The notes beneath the pieces were generated by a model. That model made no database searches and was not told the DNA's origin. It saw nothing but the letters and a program-made list of their open reading frames with translations. From contig CAWHLA010000010.1 of assembly GCA_963830065.1 (NCBI GenBank), forward strand, positions 186,001 to 250,000: a stretch of 64,000 bases of DNA, read 5' to 3'. Source of the DNA: JACCZR01 sp963830065. GTDB taxonomy: Bacteria; Actinomycetota; Thermoleophilia; Solirubrobacterales; Thermoleophilaceae. A program made the translations under genes and the position numbers. Positions 7,065-15,049 of this stretch are shown here, piece by piece (the stretch's first letter is position 1; every line of letters starts with the position of its first letter).

Positions 7065-8072
7065 ATGGCCGAGAGGGCGTTCGTCACCGGAGGATCGGGC
7101 TTCATCGGCGGAGCGCTGATCCGCCGCCTGGTGGCCGACGGGCACGAGGTCAGGGCCCTCGCCCGCTCCGACCGCTCGGCCGAGAAGGTGCGCGAGTTGG
7201 GAGCCGAACCCGTGAAGGGCGACCTTGGGGACCGCGGCTCGCTCGCGGGTGCCGCCGTGGGCTGCGAGTGGGCCTTCCACGCCGCGGCCGAAGTGGAGGA
7301 ATGGGGCCCGTGGGAAGACTTCGTGCGCGGCAACGTGCTCGGCACGCTCAACGCGCTGGGCGGCTGTCACTCGGCCGGCGTGCGCCGGTTCGTGCACGTG
7401 GGCACCGAGGCCGCGCTGCTGGCTGGACAGCCCCTGGTGAACGCAGATGAGACCACCGAGCTGCGTCCCGACTCGCCCGCCTACTACCCCGCCACCAAGG
7501 CGATGGCCGATCGCCTGGTGCGTCGCTTCGAGGGCATGGAGACCGTGGTGATCCGGCCGCGCCTCGTGTGGGGCCCGGGCGACACCACCGTCCTCCCCGG
7601 CTTGCTGGACGCCGTGCGCTCCGGCCAGTTCGCCTGGATCGGCGGCGGGCACCACCGCACCTCGACCACCCACGTGGACAACGTGGTCGAGGGCCTGATC
7701 CTGGGCGCCCGCGAGGGACGGCCGGGCGAGGCCTACTTCGTGACGGACGGGGAGCCGCTCGAGTTCCGTGACTTCGTCACCCGGTTGCTGGCCACCGCGG
7801 GCGAGGACCCGGGAGACAACCAGGTGCCCCGATTCGTGGCCGCAGCGGCGGCCCGCGGCGCCGAGTCGCTGTGGCGAGCGCTGCCGCTGAGCGGCTCGCC
7901 GCCGCTGACCCGCCTGGCCCTGTGGCTGACCTCGCTCGAGTGCACGATCGACACCACGAAGGCGCGCACGGAGCTGGGCTATCGCCCGGTGATCTCCGTG
8001 GAGGAGGGCCTCGCCGGCCTGACCGAGGGTGCGGAGCACGGCTCCCCCTCGAAAAAGCCCTCAGCCGCCTGA
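7065..8072 (+). CDS. Extended SDR: NAD(P)-dependent epimerase/dehydratase-like
   Basis: The 335-residue protein begins with the Rossmann motif FVTGGSGFIGGALIRRL, has the YPATK active-site pair (Tyr/Lys near residues 145-149) and an RPRLVWGPGD segment typical of extended SDRs of the 3-beta-HSD/dihydroflavonol reductase class. The substrate is unknown. ATG 7065 follows gatD by 11 nt; a TAGGGT box overlaps the gatD stop 8 nt before the start, so it may have its own promoter as well as readthrough. It is a paralogue of the SDR at 9847, the two genes flanking dut-hflX. The stop codon sits inside a terminator-like hairpin. Confidence 0.85.
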   Translation: MAERAFVTGGSGFIGGALIRRLVADGHEVRALARSDRSAEKVRELGAEPVKGDLGDRGSLAGAAVGCEWAFHAAAEVEEWGPWEDFVRGNVLGTLNALGGCHSAGVRRFVHVGTEAALLAGQPLVNADETTELRPDSPAYYPATKAMADRLVRRFEGMETVVIRPRLVWGPGDTTVLPGLLDAVRSGQFAWIGGGHHRTSTTHVDNVVEGLILGAREGRPGEAYFVTDGEPLEFRDFVTRLLATAGEDPGDNQVPRFVAAAAARGAESLWRALPLSGSPPLTRLALWLTSLECTIDTTKARTELGYRPVISVEEGLAGLTEGAEHGSPSKKPSAA

Positions 8073-8080
8073 GGAGTTTT
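8051..8080. terminator. Bidirectional terminator-like hairpin between convergent genes
   Basis: A perfect 6-bp stem CCTCAG/CTGAGG (8059-8064 and 8069-8074, loop CCGC) is flanked by GAAAA on the left and TTTTC on the right, so it ends in T4 on the plus strand and T5 on the minus strand. It lies between the convergent SDR gene and dut, and the SDR stop is inside the stem. A closely similar sequence recurs near 52651. Confidence 0.6.
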
Positions 8081-8125
8081 CCAGTGGGTGCGCCGGTGCA
8101 CGCCTCGGAGCCGGGCGCGGCGGCG

Positions 8126-8557
8126 CTAGCGGCCGCTGGAGCCGAAGCCGCCGCCGCCGCGGGCGGTCTCGTCCAGCTCCTCGGCCTCCTCCAGCGCCGG
8201 TGCCTCGGCGCGGACCAGCACCAGCTGGGCGATGCGGTCGCCCTCGACCACCTCGAAGGCCTCCGTGCGGTCGGTGTTCAGCAGCAGCACGCGCAGCTCG
8301 CCGCGATAGCCGGAGTCGATCAGCCCCGGTGCGTTCACCAGCGCGATCCCGTGCCGGGCGGCCAGGCCCGAACGCGGGAGCACCAGGCCGGCGAAGTCGT
8401 CGGGGATCGCCACGGCCAGGCCGGTGCCCACGCTGGCGCGCTCGCCGGGGCCGAGGTGGGCGGGCTCGGCGGCGTGGAGGTCGAAGCCGGCGTCGCCGTC
8501 GTGAGCTCGCCCCGGCGGCCGGGCGGCCGCCGACAGGCGGCGGAAGCGCAGCGTCAC
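8126..8557 (-). CDS. dut: dUTP diphosphatase
   Basis: The 143-residue protein has all the trimeric dUTPase motifs: DGDAGFDLHAAE (motif I), PRSGLA (II), GLIDSGYRGELRV (III), GDRIAQLVL (IV) and the glycine-rich C-terminal GGGGFGSSGR (V). It hydrolyses dUTP to dUMP and PPi, keeping uracil out of DNA and feeding dTMP synthesis. GTG 8557 overlaps the hflX stop by 4 nt (GTGA), so it is translated as the second gene of an hflX-dut pair. Length and motifs leave little doubt. Confidence 0.95.
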   Translation of the reverse strand: MTLRFRRLSAAARPPGRAHDGDAGFDLHAAEPAHLGPGERASVGTGLAVAIPDDFAGLVLPRSGLAARHGIALVNAPGLIDSGYRGELRVLLLNTDRTEAFEVVEGDRIAQLVLVRAEAPALEEAEELDETARGGGGFGSSGR

Positions 8558-9822
8558 CCGGACGAGCCGTTGCTGGCGAAGCGCTCGAAGCGCGGCACGG
8601 CGGCGGCCGGCACCCGCGCGCGCACGCGGACCCCGTCCGGTGTGTCCTCGCGCTCGACGTCGCCGGCCAGCTCGTGCAGCTCGGACAGCCGCCCGCCCTC
8701 CGCGTAGGGCAGCAGCAACTCCATCGGCCGCAGCGTGGCGAGGAAGCGCGCCTCGAGGGTGGTGCGCAGCTCGTCGAGGCCCTCCCCCGTCTCGGCGGAG
8801 ACCTGTACGGCGTCGGGGTAGCGGTAGCCGAGCGCCCGGCGGGCCTCGTCGTCGAGCTGATCGACCTTGTTCAGCGCCAGCAGCCGCGGGCGCTCCGCCG
8901 CGTCGATCTCCGCCAGCACCTGCTCGACGGCGTCGAGCATCTCCACCAGCTCGTCCTCCGGGACCAAAGCGTCGGCCACGTGCACGATCAGGTCGGCCTC
9001 CAGCGCCTCCTCCAGGGTGGCGGCGAACGCCTCCACCAGCTGGTGGGGCAGCTTGCGGATGAACCCGACCGTGTCGGTGAGCAGGAAGGTGCGGCCGCCG
9101 ACCTCGAACGAGCGAGTGGTCGGGTCGAGGGTGTGGAACAGGCGGTCGCGCACGCCCACCTCGGCGCCGGTCAGGGCGTTGAGCAGCGTGGACTTGCCGG
9201 CGTTGGTGTAGCCCGCCAGTGCCACGGTGGGAAGGGCGGCGCGCTCGCGCTCCCGGCGCATCGTGGCGCGGGTGGCCTTCGTGCCCTCCAGGCGGCGGCG
9301 CAGGGCGGCGATCCGGTCGCGGGCCAGGCGGCGGTCGGTCTCGATCTGGGACTCGCCCGGGCCCCTGGTGCCGATACCGGCTCCGAGCCGCTCGAGGTGG
9401 GTCCACAGCCCCCTCATGCGAGCGAGGTTGTACTCCAGCTGGGCCAGCTCGACCTGCAGCTTGCCCTCGGCCGAGCTGGCGTGGTCGGCAAAGATGTCGA
9501 GGATCACCGCGGTGCGGTCGATCACCGGCACGCCCAGCTCCTGCTCGAGGTTGCGCTCCTGGCGGGGGGCCAGCTCGTCGTCGACGGCGACCAGGTTGGC
9601 GTCGGCCTCGCCGATCGCGGTCTTGAGCTCGCCCAGCTTGCCCTTGCCCAGGTAGCGGTCGGGGTCCGGCTGGTCGCGGCGCTGGGTGAGCTCGCCGGCG
9701 GCCGCCACGCCTGCGGTGCGCAGCAGCTCGGAGAGCTCGGCCAGCTCGGGCTCGTCGGGCCCCGCGGCCACCATCAGCGCACGCTGGCGTGCGCGCGGGT
9801 TGCGGGTTCCGTTCTCAGCCAT
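8554..9822 (-). CDS. hflX: GTPase HflX (ribosome-associated)
   Basis: The 422-residue protein has the HflX N-terminal domain (YLGKGKLGEL, VDDELAPRQERNLE), the coiled linker with GPGESQIETDRR, and a G domain with G1 GYTNAGKSTLLN, G3 DTVGFI and G4 NKVD. HflX splits stalled 70S ribosomes in stress. ATG 9822 is preferred to an upstream start, which would overlap the divergent SDR gene. Only 24 nt separate the two start codons, and a TACACT box lies 8 nt before this ATG, so the mRNA may be leaderless. dut follows with a 4-bp overlap. Confidence 0.94.
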   Translation of the reverse strand: MAENGTRNPRARQRALMVAAGPDEPELAELSELLRTAGVAAAGELTQRRDQPDPDRYLGKGKLGELKTAIGEADANLVAVDDELAPRQERNLEQELGVPVIDRTAVILDIFADHASSAEGKLQVELAQLEYNLARMRGLWTHLERLGAGIGTRGPGESQIETDRRLARDRIAALRRRLEGTKATRATMRRERERAALPTVALAGYTNAGKSTLLNALTGAEVGVRDRLFHTLDPTTRSFEVGGRTFLLTDTVGFIRKLPHQLVEAFAATLEEALEADLIVHVADALVPEDELVEMLDAVEQVLAEIDAAERPRLLALNKVDQLDDEARRALGYRYPDAVQVSAETGEGLDELRTTLEARFLATLRPMELLLPYAEGGRLSELHELAGDVEREDTPDGVRVRARVPAAAVPRFERFASNGSSG

Positions 9823-9846
9823 GCCGGTCCAGTGTAGGTTCCCGCC

Positions 9847-10825
9847 ATGCGGGCTTTCGTCACCGGCGGAACCGGCTTCATCGGCGCACACGTGGCGCGA
9901 AAGCTGTCAGAGCGGGGCGACCAGGTTGTGGCGCTCGTGCGCTCGCCGGACAAGGCCGACGCGCTCCGCGAGCAGGGCGCCGAGCTGGTCGAGGGCGACC
10001 TTTCGGACGTCGAGGCCATCAAGCGCGGCGTGGACGGGGCCGACGCCGTCTTCCACGTGGGCGCGATCTACAAGGTCGGCATCCCCAAGAAGGACCGCGA
10101 GGGCATGATCGACACCAACGTCCACGGCACCGAGCGCGTGCTGGACGCGGCCCACGACGCGGGCGTGGGACGGATGGTCTACGTCTCCACCGTGAACGTG
10201 TTCGGCAACACCGGCGGCCGGGTCGTCGACGAGACCTACCGCCGCAACGAGTCCGAGGGCTTCCTCTCCTGCTACGACGAGAGCAAGTACCGCTCACACC
10301 AGGTGGCCGAGGACCGCATCGGCCGCGGTTACCCGATCGTGATCGTGCAGCCCGGCGGCGTGTACGGGCCCGACGACCACTCCGAGGTCGGCAACATGAT
10401 CTCCCAGGCCAGCACGGGCAAGCTGATGGCCAAGGCCTTCCCCGACATGGGGATCATGCTGGTGTACGTGGAGGACGTGGCCGACGGCGTTCTGCTGGCC
10501 TACGACAAGGGCGAGATCGGCGAGTCCTACGTCCTGTCGGGCGAGCAGGACCACGATGGGCGAGATCGTCGACAAGGCGGCCGCGATCGCCGGCCGCAAG
10601 CCGCCGCGGATGACCATGCCCACGCTGATGATCAAGGCCTCGGCTCCGCTCGGGCCGCTGGTCGGGCCGGCCCTGGGCTTCCCGCCCAACGTGCGCGAGC
10701 TGGTCACCGTCTCCGACGGCGTGACCTACTGGGCCAGCGACGAGAAGGCCCGGCGCGAGCTCGGCTTCCAGCCCCGCGACATGGACACGGGGCTCGAGCA
10801 GACGATCGCCGCAGCGGCGGACTAG
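9847..10825 (+). CDS. Extended SDR (dihydroflavonol-reductase-like), frameshifted
   Basis: The first part (9847-10548) encodes the Rossmann motif FVTGGTGFIGAHVARKL, a YDESKY active-site segment and a VQPGGVYGPDD strand; it ends in frame at YVLSGEQ. The expected C-terminal part (MGEIVDKAAAIAG to the stop at 10825) continues one frame over. Removing one G near 10548 restores a continuous ~325-residue protein. Conservation on both sides points to a recent lesion or a sequence error. It is a paralogue of the SDR at 7065; the substrate is unknown. A TAGGTT box ends 6 nt before ATG 9847. Its stop overlaps that of the convergent gene. Confidence 0.8.
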
Positions 10826-11517
10826 GACCCGGCGAGCGGCAGGCGCTCGACCGGCGGCACCACGCCGCGGGTCTCGAAGCTCTCCGGCGGGGCGGAGCCC
10901 GGCAGGACGATGACGCCGTTCGGCCCGCCCAGCCACGATGCGTGACCGACCGCGTAGCGGTGGGCGCACAAGGCCGCGGCGGCGGCTTCGAGCTCCTCGA
11001 TGCGCCGGTGCCACAGGTCGCCCCCGTCGTCGATGACCTCCTCGGCCTCCAGTTCCTCGATGCGCATCTGAATGCCGAGCGGGTGACGGCGGGCCGGAAG
11101 CCGCTGGTTCTGCAGCGCGCAGAACACGCCGTCTGCGCTGGTCTCGATCAGCGGGGCCTCGGTGTAGGCGCCGTCCCCCACGCTGCCGGCGCCCTCTTCC
11201 TCCACCGCGAACCGGGTCAGGGAGTCGAGCTCCGCCGCCAGGGCGGACAACTCGGGCGCCGGGCGCGTAGGTGCGACGCCCAGGCCCGCCAGCATCGCGT
11301 CGCACGAGCGCTCGCCGGCCTCCGGGTCGGCCGGGCCGCCCAGCGCCACCACGACCTCGCCCTCCCACAGCCGCAACTGGCTGGCCACCTCGGCCGCCGA
11401 GCCGGGCTCGAAGAAGCTGGCCACCAGGCGGATGGGCGGATCGGGGTCGCGCAGCTCCTCCACCACCACCAGCTGAAGGTGGCTGGGGCCCAGCGCGACG
11501 ATGCCGGAGTAGCGCAT
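10822..11517 (-). CDS. DUF429-like predicted nuclease-fold protein
   Basis: The 231-residue product starts with MRYSGIVALGP, resembling the first RNase-H-like strand of DUF429, and ends with an alanine-rich helix (IEELEAAAAALCAHRYA) followed by NGVIVLPG, which matches the DUF429 C-terminal pattern. The middle (RRHPLGIQMRIEELEAEE) is also compatible. DUF429 proteins are predicted nucleases without a settled function. Its ATG overlaps the dapL stop by one base (TGATG), so it is the third gene of a dapF-dapL operon. No catalytic residues can be named confidently, so the family call is moderate. Confidence 0.5.
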   Translation of the reverse strand: MRYSGIVALGPSHLQLVVVEELRDPDPPIRLVASFFEPGSAAEVASQLRLWEGEVVVALGGPADPEAGERSCDAMLAGLGVAPTRPAPELSALAAELDSLTRFAVEEEGAGSVGDGAYTEAPLIETSADGVFCALQNQRLPARRHPLGIQMRIEELEAEEVIDDGGDLWHRRIEELEAAAAALCAHRYAVGHASWLGGPNGVIVLPGSAPPESFETRGVVPPVERLPLAGS

Positions 11518-12683
11518 CAGGCGGGCGTGAGCGACGAGCGCAGCCGCTCCACGGCCTCGGCCAGGCGCTCGTCGTCGATGGTCAGGGATATGCGGAAGAA
11601 GCCCTCGCCGTTGGGCCCGTAGGCACCGCCGGGCGACACCACCACGCCCGACTCGTCCAGCACCATCTCGCAGTAGGAGGCCGACGTGTGGCCCTCGGGC
11701 ACCGGCGCCCAGACGTAGATCGTCCCCTTGGGCCGCGTCACGTCCACGCCGATCTCCTCCAGCGCGGAGCAGACCAGGTCGCGGCGGCGGGCGTAGATGG
11801 TGTTCATCTCGCGGGGGACGTCGTCACCTTCGTCGAGCACGGCCGCCTGTGCAAGCTGCACCGCCTCGAACATGCCCGAGTCGATGTTGGTCTTCAGCTT
11901 CCAGTAGGTCTCGACGGCCTGTGGGTTGCCGGCGATGGCCGCGGTGCGCCAGCCGGTCATGTTGTAGCCCTTCGACAGCGAGAAGACCTCCACCCCGACC
12001 TCCTTGGCGCCGGGCGTGGCCAGGAAGCTGGGCGCCACGTAGCCGTCGAAGGTGGTCTCGGTGTACGAGGCGTCGTGGACGATCAGGACGTCGTTGGCGC
12101 GGGCGAAGTCGATCGCCTCCTCGAACAGCCCGTCGGGCACCACGGCGCCGGTGGGGTTGTTCGGGTAGTTGAGGTACATCAGCCGCGCGCGGTCGGCGTC
12201 CTCGGCGGAGATCGCGCTCAGGTCCGGGGCGAAGCCGCGCTCGGGCAGCAGCGGCATCAGGACGGCCTCGGCGCCGGCCAGCAGCGGTCCGCCGGTGTAG
12301 ACCGGGTAGCCCGGGTCGGCGGCCAGCGCGGCGGTCCCGGGATCGAGGAACGCGAGGTTGAGGTTGAACACGCACTCCTTGGCCCCCAGCGCCGGGATGA
12401 CCTCGGTCTCGGTGTCCAGCGTCACGCCGAAGCGGCGGTCGTAGAAGCGGGCCAGGGCCTCGCGCAGCTCGGGGCGGCCGCGGTTGGAGGGGTACTGGTG
12501 GGTGCCCGGGTCGGCCGCGGCGGCGGCGAGCGCCTCAGCGGCCAGCGGTGGCGTGGGCGTGTCGGGATCCCCGATCCCCAGCGAGATGACGTCCACGCCC
12601 TGGGCCTTCTTGGCCGCGATCTTTCGCTCCAGCTCGGCGAACAGGTAGGGCGGGAGGCGGTCCAGGCGACTACTCGACTGCAT
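11517..12683 (-). CDS. dapL: LL-diaminopimelate aminotransferase (DapL-type)
   Basis: This 388-residue PLP enzyme of aminotransferase fold type I has the DapL-like start SRLDRLPPYLFAELERKI, VISLGIGDPDTPTP, the NYPNNPTG motif, and the PLP lysine in FSLSKGYNMTGWR. It is expected to make LL-DAP directly from tetrahydrodipicolinate and glutamate, bypassing the DapD/C/E steps. Linkage to dapF (14-nt overlap) supports this over generic aspartate or alanine aminotransferase, to which the sequence is also similar. No dapD, dapC or dapE gene is present in the window. Confidence 0.82.
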   Translation of the reverse strand: MQSSSRLDRLPPYLFAELERKIAAKKAQGVDVISLGIGDPDTPTPPLAAEALAAAAADPGTHQYPSNRGRPELREALARFYDRRFGVTLDTETEVIPALGAKECVFNLNLAFLDPGTAALAADPGYPVYTGGPLLAGAEAVLMPLLPERGFAPDLSAISAEDADRARLMYLNYPNNPTGAVVPDGLFEEAIDFARANDVLIVHDASYTETTFDGYVAPSFLATPGAKEVGVEVFSLSKGYNMTGWRTAAIAGNPQAVETYWKLKTNIDSGMFEAVQLAQAAVLDEGDDVPREMNTIYARRRDLVCSALEEIGVDVTRPKGTIYVWAPVPEGHTSASYCEMVLDESGVVVSPGGAYGPNGEGFFRISLTIDDERLAEAVERLRSSLTPA

Positions 12684-13515
12684 TCAGCTCCTCTACGAAC
12701 TCGTCGCTGAGCGTGCCCCGATACACGGGCACGGCCCAGCCGGTCAGGTCAACGTGCATGTCCTCCCCCACGTCCACGGTCAGCTCGCCGCCGTCCAGCC
12801 GCACGGTGACCGGGCTGTCCAGCCCGCGCAGCACCGCGGCCACCGCCGCTCCGGTCGCGCCGGTGCCCGAGGACATGGTCTCCCCCACGCCGCGCTCGAA
12901 GATCCGGACGCGGATCGTGTCGTCGGACTCGCGACGCCAGAACGAGACGTTGGTCCGGTTGGGAAACAGGTCGTGGCTCTCGATGGGCGGCCCGACCTCG
13001 GCCAGCTCGAGGCCCTCGAGCTCGTCGCCGGCCTCGATGGCGCACTGGGGGTTGCCGATGGACACGAACTGGAATTCGAAGGTGCGGCCGGCGGCCTCCA
13101 GGGTGCCGCGGCCGTCGTCGCCTCCGCCGGGGAAGTCGGGCGCGGTGAGGCCGGCGCGGCCCATGTCCACCGTGCAGGTGCGCTCGCCGGTGATGCGGGG
13201 GCGGACCTCCCCGGCGGCGGTGGAGACCGAGAAGGTGTCGTGCTCGGTCCATCCGCTGCGGCGCAGGTACATGACGGCCTCGCGTACGCCGTTGCCCGAC
13301 AGCTCGGCCTCCGAGCCGTCGGGGTTGAAGATGCGCAGGTCGGCGACGAAGGCGCTGTCGGCCGGCTCGTCGAGGAGCAGCACGCCGTCGCTGCCGACGC
13401 CGGTGTGGGGCGCGCACAGCGCGCGCACGCGCGCGGGCGTGAGCTCGATGCCGAGCTCGCGCTGCTCGACTATCGCGTAGTCGTTGCCCAGGGCCTGCCA
13501 CTTCTCGAATCGCAC
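12670..13515 (-). CDS. dapF: Diaminopimelate epimerase DapF homologue with both catalytic Cys replaced by Ser
   Basis: The 281-residue protein aligns along the whole DapF fold: MRFEKWQALGNDY, GVGSDG, FNPDGSEAE, SIGNPQC, and ERGVGET. The active-site pair of E. coli DapF (Cys73 in QCGNG and Cys217 in ACGSG) is Ser73 (LSGNG) and Ser216 (SSGTG) here. Known DapF interconverts LL- and meso-DAP by a two-Cys acid-base mechanism, so activity of this version is uncertain; it may be a divergent clade feature or have another substrate. It is the first gene of a dapF-dapL-DUF429 operon. The start is ATG 13515, with no clear ribosome site. Confidence 0.85.
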   Translation of the reverse strand: MRFEKWQALGNDYAIVEQRELGIELTPARVRALCAPHTGVGSDGVLLLDEPADSAFVADLRIFNPDGSEAELSGNGVREAVMYLRRSGWTEHDTFSVSTAAGEVRPRITGERTCTVDMGRAGLTAPDFPGGGDDGRGTLEAAGRTFEFQFVSIGNPQCAIEAGDELEGLELAEVGPPIESHDLFPNRTNVSFWRRESDDTIRVRIFERGVGETMSSGTGATGAAVAAVLRGLDSPVTVRLDGGELTVDVGEDMHVDLTGWAVPVYRGTLSDEFVEELNAVE

Positions 13516-13605
13516 GCGGCGGCCACTCTAGGGGTTCAGTCGCGCCGGTTTCCGGGTATGGCCCGGGACGACGTATCGGAGATCGGGAGTCTCCGTCGCG
13601 CAGGG

Positions 13606-15033
13606 ATGACTCGAAACGCTGTCACGCTCGTCCTTCTGACGCTCGCCATCGCGGGTCTGATGGCGATGCCCGCGTCCGCCGCGCCGCTGCACTCGGACAA
13701 CGTGCGCCTACTGGGCAAGCGCCCCGAGGCCACGGGCGCGATAGGCGCGCGCTTCAGCCCCGACGGCAAGACGATGTACGTCACCGCGGCCACCGGGCTG
13801 TTCGTCTACGACGTGAGCGATCCCGAGAGGCCCGATCTGAAGGGGTTCCTCGCCCTCCCGCACTTCGAGAACGAGGACGTCGACGTGGGCGACGGGATCG
13901 TGGTGATCACCAACGACCCGAGTTTCAGCACGGTGGGAGCGCTGTACGTCATCGACGTGCACGATCCGGCCAACCCCACCCTGCGCTCGGTCACCCCCAC
14001 CCAGCTGCCGGCCGGCCCGCTGAATGACGCCGCCGGCGTCAAGGGCACCAACAACGGCCACATCGCCAACTGCATCAACGACTGCCGGTACCTGTGGACC
14101 ACGGGCACCGAGGAGGGCATCGCGGTCTACGACCTGCGCGACCAGAAGAACCCCGAGCTGATGGGTACCTTCGAGGCGCCGACGCCCAAGGCGCGAGCGG
14201 GTGAGCCCGCCGAGTCGGGAGGGTTCACCCACGACGTGTTCGTGGACCGATCCGGCGTCGCGTGGATCACCGGTGAGGACGGCACGTTCGGCTACACCAC
14301 CGAGGACCCGCTGAGGCCCAAGCTCGTCTTCCGCAGCGACGAGAACGTGACGAACTCCGGGAACTCGGGCCCGGCCAGTCCCGAGACCGCAGAGACGAAC
14401 CCGCTCGACTTCCTGCACCACAACTCGATGCGGACCGGGCTGACCACCTCCGGGGAGGGCCCCGCGGCGGTCGGGGAAGAGACTCCGGGCCGCGGAGGCG
14501 CCGGAAACGTGATGGCGATCACCGAGGAGGACTACACCCGTCCGGGCTGCCAGGGCCAGGGCTCACTGCAGACCTGGGAGATCAGCGGGGAGCGCAACTC
14601 GGACGGCACGGCCAAGCTCAAGTTGCTGGACCTGTGGACCACCGAGCTGAACGAGCTCGCCTCGCTGGAGGGCCGCTCCCCGGCGACCGCCAACTGCTCG
14701 GCCCACTGGTTCGACGAAGACCGCGGTCTGGTCGCCCAGGGCTGGTACGACCAGGGCGTGCGCTTCCTGGACATCTCGGACCCGAGGCAGATCCGCCAGG
14801 TGGGCTACTGGGCCACCGGGGGCAGCTTCTGGGCCGCCTACTTCGCTCCCAGCGACCCCGAGCGCGAGGTCGTCTACGGCCTCGACACGGCCGGCGGGAT
14901 CGACGTGCTGCACATCGACCGCGGCGCCCCCAGCAGTACCGTCACCGCGCCCACCGAGGGGCTGGGACAGGGCGTGAGCGCGCGCTACCGGGCGCACAAG
15001 ACCTTCGGAATGGCCTGCCCGCTGGCGGGCTAG
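13606..15033 (+). CDS. Secreted LVIVD-repeat beta-propeller protein
   Basis: From ATG 13606 the protein has 475 residues and a typical Sec signal peptide (MTRNAV, a hydrophobic run, then MPASAAP). At least four LVIVD-type repeats follow: LFVYDVSDPERP, LYVIDVHDPANP, IAVYDLRDQKNP and VRFLDISDP. Such proteins form extracellular beta-propellers of unknown function, often in actinobacteria. A further ATG at 13558 would add 16 residues before the signal peptide; the later start gives the standard signal architecture and has a purine-rich AGGG just upstream. It is divergent from dapF and convergent with the acylase gene. Confidence 0.8.
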   Translation: MTRNAVTLVLLTLAIAGLMAMPASAAPLHSDNVRLLGKRPEATGAIGARFSPDGKTMYVTAATGLFVYDVSDPERPDLKGFLALPHFENEDVDVGDGIVVITNDPSFSTVGALYVIDVHDPANPTLRSVTPTQLPAGPLNDAAGVKGTNNGHIANCINDCRYLWTTGTEEGIAVYDLRDQKNPELMGTFEAPTPKARAGEPAESGGFTHDVFVDRSGVAWITGEDGTFGYTTEDPLRPKLVFRSDENVTNSGNSGPASPETAETNPLDFLHHNSMRTGLTTSGEGPAAVGEETPGRGGAGNVMAITEEDYTRPGCQGQGSLQTWEISGERNSDGTAKLKLLDLWTTELNELASLEGRSPATANCSAHWFDEDRGLVAQGWYDQGVRFLDISDPRQIRQVGYWATGGSFWAAYFAPSDPEREVVYGLDTAGGIDVLHIDRGAPSSTVTAPTEGLGQGVSARYRAHKTFGMACPLAG

Positions 15034-15049
15034 AACTGGAGCGGCGGAC

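Noticed and set aside
10540..10560. Programmed ribosomal frameshifting in the SDR gene
   Set aside because: There is no slippery heptamer or adjacent structure, and similar extra bases occur in many unrelated genes.
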